A stretch of DNA of 42,201 nucleotides, taken from positions 158,385 to 200,585 of the forward strand of contig CALUIM010000008.1 in the NCBI GenBank assembly GCA_944320725.1, written 5' to 3'. Under the pieces are notes generated by a model, which was not told where the DNA came from, did no database searches, and saw only the letters and a list, made by a program, of their open reading frames with translations. Made by a program: the position numbers and the translations under genes. The DNA comes from an uncultured Coriobacteriaceae bacterium. Lineage in GTDB: Bacteria; Actinomycetota; Coriobacteriia; Coriobacteriales; Coriobacteriaceae. How positions within the stretch are numbered: position 1 is the first letter of the stretch; each line of letters starts with the position of its first letter. Shown here piece after piece: positions 35,553-42,201 of this stretch.

Positions 35553-36502
35553 GATATCCTCCGTTCTTTGTGATTGCTCATCACCGCATCAAGCACCTCG
35601 GCAAGCGCACTACCCGCACGCTCTTGCGTAAAGTGCCTCAAGGCATACATCCTATTCTCCCAACATGGTTCTAGGGGAAGCGCCAAGATTTCATCGAGCG
35701 CCGCACAGAGACCCTTGTAGGTGTCTGTCTGGACGCCACAGGGAAAAGGGTTGCGAGTAATGATGTACTTGCCCTTGAGAGCCGACTCCATGAGTACGAG
35801 CGAGGTCCCGTCATGCTCGGGCCAGCGAATCGATATCGACACGCGATCAAATACCTTGTCCATCTGTTCGCGGTCGAGCATCCCCTCGAACACAATGTTC
35901 GAACGGTCGTAGTACTCAGGGTGATTGCTGCGAACGACATGAAACTCTACGTCAGGATAGTCATCCACGAGCCTCATAAGATCGCGATAGCCGTAGAACT
36001 CCTTGCGTGCGTCGGGAAGGCTCAGGAGAACCGCGTGGCTATCCGGCATATCGGCAACACGGTCAGAAAGGCGTGTAGGCAGCACGAGCAGCTGCGCGTC
36101 TACTCCGCACTTTCTCAGTTCGACGATGTTTCCCTCGCTGTATGAAATCTGCGCGTCGGCCTCGCGTAATCCACCGTCGGAAAGTAAGTCTTCCCCCAAC
36201 GTCCGGACATCGCTACCCAACCAGTAGAGCACGCACTTCTTACCGAATAAGTGAGCACTACGCACATACCAACTAGAAAGACGATTCACGAAAACGACAA
36301 GGACGACGTCGACAAGCGGAATCCGAATCGTCGCCCAGAGAAACTCAAGCAGTATAGCGAGATAACGAAGAATTGGACTCTTGAGCCTAGCTGCCCGTTC
36401 GCGATTGAGATATACAACGTCCCACCGTCTCGCATCACCAGATGCCTCAAGACACTGCGCGGGAAGCCCCTCAATCGAGCCGCCGATAATGCCGACCCTC
36501 AT
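35549..36502 (-). CDS. Glycosyltransferase (GT-B fold, GT4-like)
   Basis: The 317-residue cytosolic protein begins MRVGIIGGSIEGLPAQ. It has CVLYWLGSDVRTLGEDLL in the middle and IRWPEHDGTSLVLMESALKG near the C-terminus, the usual nucleotide-sugar-binding E-x7-E-type region of GT4-like enzymes. Its start overlaps the stop of the 163-residue upstream gene, and its stop overlaps the fnlA-like start, each as ATGA. A longer in-frame start at 36700 is rejected because it would lie deep inside the upstream gene. It likely adds one sugar to the lipid-linked repeat unit; acceptor and donor are unknown. Confidence 0.75.
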   Translation of the reverse strand: MRVGIIGGSIEGLPAQCLEASGDARRWDVVYLNRERAARLKSPILRYLAILLEFLWATIRIPLVDVVLVVFVNRLSSWYVRSAHLFGKKCVLYWLGSDVRTLGEDLLSDGGLREADAQISYSEGNIVELRKCGVDAQLLVLPTRLSDRVADMPDSHAVLLSLPDARKEFYGYRDLMRLVDDYPDVEFHVVRSNHPEYYDRSNIVFEGMLDREQMDKVFDRVSISIRWPEHDGTSLVLMESALKGKYIITRNPFPCGVQTDTYKGLCAALDEILALPLEPCWENRMYALRHFTQERAGSALAEVLDAVMSNHKERRIS

Positions 36503-36990
36503 GCAGCCACCTCCCAAGCAATCTTTCGATGTTGAAGAAGGCCGTAGCTTATCAGTGAGTTCTTTATAATATCCCGCTCTGAGAGGCCGCTGAGAAGAGC
36601 TCGCACTTTTTGAAGCAAGTCGTAGCGCGTTTTCCAAAGGCGATACAGGGCGCATGACCGCAACGTCCAGAGCTCGGAGGAAGCCAGAGCAACCCTGCAA
36701 ATCGCCTGCGCGACGTCGACGGTAGTGCGCTGCACAGGAGGCAGGGCTCCGTTCTCAGCAATTATCTCGGACTCCTCTATTGTATAAATTATATGTTTGA
36801 CCTCGTCAAACACGTCAGAGGCGAACCTGCGCCGCACGCCCTGCTCCTCCAACGCGAAAGCGCCTAGTGCTACACGATTTGCTGCGGTTAGGGCGCGTAG
36901 GTCGTGATCTACGAACGACTCATCGCCGGGACCATAGGAATAGCCGCTAGTAATGAACACCGGACGTGGAAACTCACTACTTGAATTCAT
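36499..36990 (-). CDS. Uncharacterised 163-residue protein in the polysaccharide locus
   Basis: The product starts MNSSSEFPRPVFITSGYSYG (GAGGAG 4 nt before the ATG at 36988-36990). It is soluble, with charged helices in the middle and a basic C-terminus (LLQHRKIAWEVAA). No family is recognised. The opening resembles secondary-structure elements of transferases, and the upstream 400 nt hold gene debris, so it may be a fragment of a larger protein. Its ATGA overlap with the glycosyltransferase suggests it is translated and coupled. Confidence 0.6.
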   Translation of the reverse strand: MNSSSEFPRPVFITSGYSYGPGDESFVDHDLRALTAANRVALGAFALEEQGVRRRFASDVFDEVKHIIYTIEESEIIAENGALPPVQRTTVDVAQAICRVALASSELWTLRSCALYRLWKTRYDLLQKVRALLSGLSERDIIKNSLISYGLLQHRKIAWEVAA

Positions 36991-37406
36991 GCACTCCTCA
37001 ATCCACAGCATAATCTCTCAATGAGAATAATATACGAATATGCCTCCAGTATCTGATTCCGCCGTAGTGATAAAAACCATTTGCTATGAAGCTTAATTCC
37101 AAAACACAACCGCATTGAACGCACTGCTTATGCTGAGACCGATTGGCCGTGCGATTGCCGAATCAAGAGATTCCATCGCAGGTACATGGGAAACCGACTG
37201 GCGTATATAGAATCTGAGGCATCGGTAAGAGCCGGCGAAAGACCATTCTGATTGCTCAACAGCTCTAGGAACAAGCGCGTTGCGATATCATCACTTCCCG
37301 CAACCAATACTCTAGTCCTGGAAGTCCCGCCGAAACGACATGGATTAACCGATCCTTAAGAGGCGGGTGATATTTCTATGCCTCGTTATACTACATTATC
37401 CGGCCT
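36991..37406 (-). other. Inter-operon stretch with a possible gene remnant
   Basis: No intact gene is present. On the minus strand from about 37350 to 37125 an open frame without an ATG reads RVLVAGSDDIATRLFLELLS, then SDSIYASRFPMYLRWNLLIR, ending in TAA. Its composition is protein-like but the family is unknown, and a stop precedes it. It may be the tail of a decayed polysaccharide gene between the flippase and the 163-residue gene. Confidence 0.35.
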
Positions 37407-38747
37407 TTACGAATCGCGCTGCACCCTCTCGTCAGATGCGTCCTCACGGGACAAAGTAAGGTGCCGAGGACAACCCGCAAAGGCAAGAACGCCCCCCACG
37501 TTCACAATACTGCCCACTACCATAGCGGCAAGATAGCCAATCGCGGCGCCTTCAATACCCATGCTCGGCAACGCCCACCATGTGACCACCGAACACGTTA
37601 CAAGACTAACTAACCCTGAAAGTAAATTGAAGACATACCTTCTATGGCTCGCCAGCACATTTCCAGAAACAGTTCTGAAGGGAGCGGCTACCGCAAAAGC
37701 GACAATCAAAATTCTAAATGAGGGAATGGCATCTTTGTATTGGTCTCCAAACACAAACGGAATGAGCCAGTCTGCCAAACCAATGCAGAACACCGCTACG
37801 AGTGAAGAGGCCGCCATAGTGGCGAGCGTACACAGAGCGAGCGAACGGAGCACCCACCTTCGCTCGGAGGCATGCTGCACAAAAAAAGGCATGGCATACA
37901 CAGTAATCATTGAAGGAAGAAACGCTAGGGCAAACGGTATGGCGGTTGCTGTTGAATAGGTCGCCGTCAAATCAGCGCTTCTCAATTGAAAGCCAACAAA
38001 TGAAGTCCCGATCAACATGAGCGCCTGTGAGACCGCATTGGTCACGCAGACGGTAAGTGACATCTTTACAATGTCTGCAATCAGGACATACGGCGCCTTT
38101 GGGGGACACAGATAAATCCGCGTTCGAAACAGAAAAAAGACAACGATGACGGAGAGGACCATCGCCAGGCTGCGCGCCAATGAAAGGCCGGTTGTCGAGC
38201 CGACAAATGCACCCAAAACAGAAAGCACCACAAGAACGACAGAGTTGATGTTAGTTGCCCATGCATATTCCCTAGTTTTAAATTCAGAGCGAAGGCGTTG
38301 CTGCTGAAACTCGACGAGAAGTGAGCAGAGTGGTAGGGGGGCAAGACACAATAGCGCGAGATTTGCCCCTTCAACAGACAGCTCAACAAACATAGCGACG
38401 AACGCTATGGCACAAGTTAGAACCATATCCCAGAGAATACCAATCGAATTGGCAACCTGGTACACATATTCCGCACGCCCATCCTCTTTCTGCTCAACAC
38501 AGAGCTGAACAACGCAGGAGGAGGTTCCCAAACCATTGAATAAAATGAAATAATTCACGAGCGTCAGCGCATATGAATATGCACCGTAGTCCTCTTTGCT
38601 CAACACTCGAACTAGGACCATCCCGCTCAGAAAGGTAATGATTCTGTTCAATACACTCGAGCCAACGATATTGAAGAAGCCCGTGGAGAGCAGTCCGCGC
38701 AGCGCATGGACTACTCGAACCTTAGGAGAGGGAGGCTCAGCGCTCAT
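37407..38747 (-). CDS. Wzx-like polysaccharide flippase
   Basis: The 446-residue protein has about 12 membrane segments and the N-terminal pattern of MATE/MurJ-superfamily O-antigen flippases: SSVLNRIITFLSGMVLVRVL followed by SKEDYGAYSYALTLVNYF. Such proteins move lipid-linked oligosaccharide repeat units across the membrane. It overlaps the upstream aminotransferase by 11 nt. Its presence implies a Wzx/Wzy-type route for the polymer, but no Wzy polymerase is recognised inside the window. Confidence 0.88.
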   Translation of the reverse strand: MSAEPPSPKVRVVHALRGLLSTGFFNIVGSSVLNRIITFLSGMVLVRVLSKEDYGAYSYALTLVNYFILFNGLGTSSCVVQLCVEQKEDGRAEYVYQVANSIGILWDMVLTCAIAFVAMFVELSVEGANLALLCLAPLPLCSLLVEFQQQRLRSEFKTREYAWATNINSVVLVVLSVLGAFVGSTTGLSLARSLAMVLSVIVVFFLFRTRIYLCPPKAPYVLIADIVKMSLTVCVTNAVSQALMLIGTSFVGFQLRSADLTATYSTATAIPFALAFLPSMITVYAMPFFVQHASERRWVLRSLALCTLATMAASSLVAVFCIGLADWLIPFVFGDQYKDAIPSFRILIVAFAVAAPFRTVSGNVLASHRRYVFNLLSGLVSLVTCSVVTWWALPSMGIEGAAIGYLAAMVVGSIVNVGGVLAFAGCPRHLTLSREDASDERVQRDS

Positions 38748-39873
38748 AAGTCACCCAAAATCGAAACAACACGTCTGCAAGGCGGACGAAATCGACGGAT
38801 TTAAGGTATGGACCCATCGGGAAACTCAACACCTTCCCGCACAAACGCTCGGTCACGAGACACGTAAGCGCGAGACAGCCCCTATCAAACGCGCGCTGCT
38901 TATGCATGGGCTTGGGGTAGTAGACCATCGTAGGAACGCCCTGCTCTTTAAGATGCGTCTGCAGAGTATCACGATCGATGCCCCCAGGCAGGATTACGGT
39001 GTACTGCGCCCAAGAGCTCAGAAATCCGTCCGGAACACGGGGGAGCTTCACCGGAGCGTCCGCAAGCAGCTCGTCATACATCGCCGCCCGCTCGTTCACA
39101 TCGTCGACCTCGTGCTCCGCAAACGCACTGAGCTTCACTCTCAGAATCGCCGCCTGAAGGGCGTCCAGTCGGCTGTTCATGCCAACACGCACGTTGTCGT
39201 ACTTCATCGAGCCCTTACCGTGTACGGCGTAGCTGCGAATGAGCTCCGCCCACTCGTCGCTATCCGTGAAGACAGCCCCTCCGTCACCATAGCAGCCAAG
39301 CGGCTTTGCCGGGAAGAAGCTCGTTGTGGAGATGTCACCGAAGGAACAGGCGCGTTTCTCCCCTATGGCACCGCCGAAGCCCTGGGCACCATCCTCGAGC
39401 AGCAGAAGCCCCTCGGACTCGCAGACCTTGCGAATCTCCGGATAGTTGGCAGGGAGTCCGAAGAGATCAACCGCCACAACCACGCGAGGCCTCAGCCCAC
39501 GCTCCCTCGCGAGGGCACAGGCAGGAGCGATCTGCGAGGGATCTATGTTGAAGGTATCCTCCAGCACGTCGACAAAGACCGGCGTGGCGCCAACGGCAGA
39601 GACGACCTCACCGGACGAGAAGAAGGTGAAGTCCGGGACGATGACGGCGTCACCGGACCCAATACCCCACGCTAAAAGGGCGAGCTGGAGCGCATCGGTA
39701 CCGTTGCCGCAGGTGATACAGTGCTTCACGCCGACGTACTCGGCAAGCTCGGACTCGAGGGCGGACACCTCCGGCCCGCCGATGAAGCGACCCGAGCCAA
39801 GCACAGTGGCGATCGCGGCGTCGATGTCATCCTTAAGGGCGGAGTATTGGGCGCCCAGATCCCTGAATTCCAT
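38737..39873 (-). CDS. wbpE: DegT/DnrJ/EryC1 aminotransferase, WbpE-like
   Basis: The 378-residue PLP enzyme has GNGTDALQLAL, LLLLEDGAQGFGG and TTSFFPAKPLGCYGDGGA with the PLP-binding Lys190, followed by RSYAVHGKGSMKYDNVRVGM. It is close in layout to WbpE/WlbC, which transaminate UDP-2-acetamido-3-keto-glucuronate. The start lies 2 nt after the acetyltransferase stop and a 3-dehydrogenase-like gene is also adjacent, the same trio as in UDP-2,3-diacetamido-hexuronate pathways. Other 3- or 4-amino sugar roles remain possible. Confidence 0.85.
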   Translation of the reverse strand: MEFRDLGAQYSALKDDIDAAIATVLGSGRFIGGPEVSALESELAEYVGVKHCITCGNGTDALQLALLAWGIGSGDAVIVPDFTFFSSGEVVSAVGATPVFVDVLEDTFNIDPSQIAPACALARERGLRPRVVVAVDLFGLPANYPEIRKVCESEGLLLLEDGAQGFGGAIGEKRACSFGDISTTSFFPAKPLGCYGDGGAVFTDSDEWAELIRSYAVHGKGSMKYDNVRVGMNSRLDALQAAILRVKLSAFAEHEVDDVNERAAMYDELLADAPVKLPRVPDGFLSSWAQYTVILPGGIDRDTLQTHLKEQGVPTMVYYPKPMHKQRAFDRGCLALTCLVTERLCGKVLSFPMGPYLKSVDFVRLADVLFRFWVTYER

Positions 39874-39875
39874 AC

Positions 39876-40439
39876 CTAACGACTCTCCTTGAGCTGGTTT
39901 GCGACAAGCTCATACTTCCGCCCGCAGGAGCCGCAGGCAAGACCCTCCGGCAAAACAGCACCACATTCACAGACCCAGCCCGCCCGCCTTGCCGGCACGC
40001 CCAGCATGAGCGCATGTGCGGGTACGTCCGTCGTCACGACAGCGCCAGCCCCGATCATGGCCCACTCCCCTATCTCGTGGCCGCACACGATTGTCGCATT
40101 AGCTCCTATGGAGGCTCCGGTACGCACAGGAGTCCTGAGGTAGTTTGAGGACCCCTTGGGGTACTTTGACCGCGGGGTGAGGTCGTTCGTAAACACGCAC
40201 GAGGGCCCGCAGAAGACCCAGTCCCCGAGCTCGACACCCTGATAGACAGAGACGTTGTTCTGGATCTTCACGCCGTTGCCAATGACAACGTCGTTGGCAA
40301 CATTCACGTTCTGCCCGAGACTACAGTTTTGGCCGATGGTAGCACCAGACTGGATGTGACAGAAGTGCCAGACCTTGGTGCCGTCGCCGATCGAGACCCC
40401 CTCGTCGACGACCGCGGTGGGATGCACGAAGGAGCCCAC
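39876..40439 (-). CDS. wbpD: Hexapeptide-repeat N-acetyltransferase, WbpD-like
   Basis: The 187-residue protein is a left-handed beta-helix acetyltransferase with repeats such as VHPTAVVDEGVSIGDGTKVW and NVNVANDVVIGNGVKIQNNV. The loop FTNDLTPRSKYP is typical of WbpD/WlbB, which N-acetylates the 3-amino group of UDP-GlcNAc3NA. An added C-terminal zinc-ribbon-like tail (CECG...CGSCG) is uncommon. It starts at GTG 40437-40439 with GGGGGAG upstream, sharing one base with the stop of the dehydrogenase. Confidence 0.85.
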   Translation of the reverse strand: MGSFVHPTAVVDEGVSIGDGTKVWHFCHIQSGATIGQNCSLGQNVNVANDVVIGNGVKIQNNVSVYQGVELGDWVFCGPSCVFTNDLTPRSKYPKGSSNYLRTPVRTGASIGANATIVCGHEIGEWAMIGAGAVVTTDVPAHALMLGVPARRAGWVCECGAVLPEGLACGSCGRKYELVANQLKESR

Positions 40440-41515
40440 TAGAACTCCCCCACCATATCAAGCGTCGAGCAATCCACAAGCGGCAGTCTTACGGGCTTTC
40501 CCGTCCTCTGGCTCTGGTAGATGGCGAGCACCGTCTCGAGCGCTGCGCGTCCAGCACGGGCATCCACATAGGGCGCCCTGTCGTTGGCTATGGCATCGGC
40601 CATGTCCGCGAAGAGCAACGTGTGGCCGTTGCCGTACACGTTGGAAGTAGCCTCCTTGAGCCCCTGGCTCTCCGCGTCCCCGTCCTTCTCGTCCGCGAAG
40701 TCCCAGACGTCGATGTTGTTGGTGGAGGTTCCGCCAATCTTCACGGTGCCGCTCTCACCGAAGAGGTAGAGCGTCTCCTCGAGGTTCTTGGGATATACGT
40801 TGACCGTGCCCTCGACCGTTGCCACGGCGCCGTTTGCGAACGTGAGCACGGCAACGCCAACGTCCTCCGCTTCGAGGTAGTCATGGAAGCGCTGTCGCGT
40901 CTGGCCGTAGACCTCCACGACCTCCCCGCCCATCATCCAGCGCAGCAGGTCGATACCGTGGATGCACTGGTTCATGAGGCAGCCGCCGTCCTCAGCCCAT
41001 GTGCCGCGCCAGGGGGCCTGGTCGTAATAGTTCCTGTTGCGATTCCAGCGCACGTGGATGGAACCGTGGGAGAGCCTGCCAAAGCGGCCCGCCTCTAAGG
41101 CGGCACGAGTCCTCTGGACCGCCACGTTGAAGCGGTTCTGATGGCATGCCGAGACGAGCACGCCTCTCTCCTCCGAGCGACGGATGATTTCGTCGGCGTC
41201 TGCCATTGACATGGCCATGGGCTTCTCGATGATGACGTTCACCCTGGCATCGATGCAGTCGAGCGCGATGGCGGCATGCTTGCCGCTCTCCGTGGCGATG
41301 GAGACGAGCTCGAGCTCGGGGTGCTCCGCGAGCAGCGCACGATAGTCGGCGTAGCGGGAGATGGAGGGATCGTCCTCCAGGCCGTGTTTGGCGAGGACAT
41401 CCTCCATCCGCTCGGGGACGACGTCGCAGACCGCAACGATGTCGAACTCGTTGCGCACTGCCGCAGCGATGTGGTTGGTCGAGATGCGGCCACAGCCGAT
41501 AAGAGCATACTTCAT
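40439..41515 (-). CDS. Gfo/Idh/MocA family sugar-nucleotide dehydrogenase, WbpB-like
   Basis: The 358-residue oxidoreductase begins MKYALIGCGRISTNHI (Rossmann GCGRI). It has the EKPMAMS motif with catalytic Lys and, further on, GGCLMNQCIHGIDLLRWMMG with the conserved His/Asp pair. By context it would oxidise C3 of UDP-GlcNAcA (WbpB/WlbA role), providing the ketone for the adjacent aminotransferase. It is longer than WbpB of Pseudomonas, so other substrates are possible. It starts 1 nt after the epimerase stop. Confidence 0.82.
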   Translation of the reverse strand: MKYALIGCGRISTNHIAAAVRNEFDIVAVCDVVPERMEDVLAKHGLEDDPSISRYADYRALLAEHPELELVSIATESGKHAAIALDCIDARVNVIIEKPMAMSMADADEIIRRSEERGVLVSACHQNRFNVAVQRTRAALEAGRFGRLSHGSIHVRWNRNRNYYDQAPWRGTWAEDGGCLMNQCIHGIDLLRWMMGGEVVEVYGQTRQRFHDYLEAEDVGVAVLTFANGAVATVEGTVNVYPKNLEETLYLFGESGTVKIGGTSTNNIDVWDFADEKDGDAESQGLKEATSNVYGNGHTLLFADMADAIANDRAPYVDARAGRAALETVLAIYQSQRTGKPVRLPLVDCSTLDMVGEF

Positions 41516-41516
41516 G

Positions 41517-42201
41517 CTATTCCCCCAACTGCTCGAGAAGTGCATCCGCGATGTGCGCCGACGCCCTGCCGTCCCCGAATGGCTGATACTCGGAATCGAC
41601 CGTCTGCGTCTTAGACATGGCCGAGAGGATATCGTTCTTCTCGGCACGGGCGAGAAGGTTTCTGTTGGACACCATCGTCTCGGGCCATACCTCGAAGTCG
41701 AGCACGGTCGTACACTTGACCCCAGCAAAGAACGCCTCGCGCTGAAGCCCACCGGAGTCAGTGACGACCTGCCGGGCGTTGCTGGTGAGCCACACGCTTT
41801 CAAGGTAGCCGACGGGCTCGACGGCAAGCACGTTCTCGACGCCTTTGTCAAGAAGCCCGAGCACCGTCTGCTTATTTCGCGGGTGGACCGGGTACACGAC
41901 GGGCGCATCGAGCTCCTCCATGGCGCTCAGGATGCTGCGAAGTGTCCCAGCGTCCCTCGTGTTCTCCTCGCGATGACAAGTGAGATAGTAGTAGCCGCCC
42001 GCGTCGACCGAGAGCCGCCCGCCGTCGACGATGCTCACGAGCTGTGGCGTCACGGCTCGTCGACGATAGGTGGAGAACGCCTCAAACATGGGGTCGCCGA
42101 CAAAGGAGGAGATGGGGCCGAGACCCTCACGCTCGAGGTTCTCGAGGTTCGCCTGCGTACAGGCGGGTAGACGCGAGGCGACGTGGACGGTGCAGTCGCG
42201 G
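41517..42201 (-). CDS. UDP-GlcNAc(A) 2-epimerase (WecB/WbpI-like), partial
   Basis: The C-terminal part (about 227 codons) continues past the right edge. Visible family segments are SSFVGDPMFEAF, YYYLTCHREENT, YPVHPRNKQTV, VTDSGGLQREAFFAGV and the C-terminal DGRASAHIADAL. These match non-hydrolysing UDP-GlcNAc 2-epimerases. Next to WbpB/D/E-like genes it may instead be a WbpI-type epimerase giving UDP-ManNAc3NAcA, or it may serve the FnlA branch as FnlC. An internal ATG at 42087 is not the start because homology extends upstream. Confidence 0.88.
   Translation of the reverse strand, partial: RDCTVHVASRLPACTQANLENLEREGLGPISSFVGDPMFEAFSTYRRRAVTPQLVSIVDGGRLSVDAGGYYYLTCHREENTRDAGTLRSILSAMEELDAPVVYPVHPRNKQTVLGLLDKGVENVLAVEPVGYLESVWLTSNARQVVTDSGGLQREAFFAGVKCTTVLDFEVWPETMVSNRNLLARAEKNDILSAMSKTQTVDSEYQPFGDGRASAHIADALLEQLGE

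Noticed and set aside
40439-41908. 489-residue version of the Gfo/Idh/MocA protein
   Set aside because: The extra N-terminus is Arg/Ser-rich antisense-like sequence inside the epimerase gene; the Rossmann domain starts at the ATG at 41513-41515.

Overview
The window looks like the chromosome of a G+C-rich Gram-positive anaerobe, most likely a gut Coriobacteriia such as Collinsella. This is inferred from gene content: HPr with Ser46 beside enzyme I and a PfkB-type sugar kinase, large secreted RICIN-repeat proteins, LtaS-like sulfatases, and actinobacterial-style codon use in the core genes. It is not proven by a marker gene. The core part (1-4440) carries, on the minus strand, ptsH, ptsI and a 1-phosphofructokinase family gene that runs off the left edge. 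A plus-strand DUF2142-like membrane protein and a tRNA-Arg(TCT) follow.

Directly after the tRNA is an A+T-richer island (4441-7064). Its only intact gene encodes a retron-type reverse transcriptase fused to a trypsin-like serine protease. All polymerase and protease signature residues are present, as are the retron hallmarks NAxxH and VTG. Just upstream, two 12-nt arms at 6662-6673 and 6541-6552 can form a continuous 12-bp helix, and a plausible promoter would start RNA at the outer arm. This is my best candidate for the retron msr-msd RNA and for an unusual defence system.

From 7065 to 31288 lies a large accessory cell-surface region. It contains two paralogous polytopic LtaS/alkaline-phosphatase-superfamily phosphotransferases, one broken by a single in-frame TAG. 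It also holds two paralogous polyprenyl-phosphate GT2 glycosyltransferases, a GtrB-like GT2 and two polytopic membrane proteins (DUF6020-like and GT-C-like). There is a SurA_N-like membrane-anchored protein, a DJ-1/PfpI protein, and a secreted protein with about 18 RICIN repeats plus an NlpC/P60 domain, interrupted by one in-frame TGA. The largest gene encodes a 2030-residue secreted protein with two complete arylsulfotransferase modules, two Big_2-like domains and nine RICIN repeats. Together these suggest assembly, lipid-linked sugar decoration and extracellular modification of a surface polymer; the exact product is not readable from sequence.

A transposon graveyard (31289-33600) follows: the 3' part of an istB gene cut by an apparently complete IS256-family element, next to a degraded second IS256-type transposase. 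From 33628 to the right edge, minus-strand genes form a polysaccharide locus. It begins (right to left) with a 2-epimerase, a Gfo/Idh/MocA dehydrogenase, a WbpD-like acetyltransferase, a WbpE-like aminotransferase and a Wzx-like flippase. A 163-residue orphan, a glycosyltransferase, an FnlA/CapE-like dehydratase and an RmlD-like reductase follow, and those four are joined by 4-nt ATGA overlaps. The first set fits synthesis of a UDP-2,3-diacetamido-hexuronic acid and the last two fit a 6-deoxy-HexNAc nucleotide sugar.
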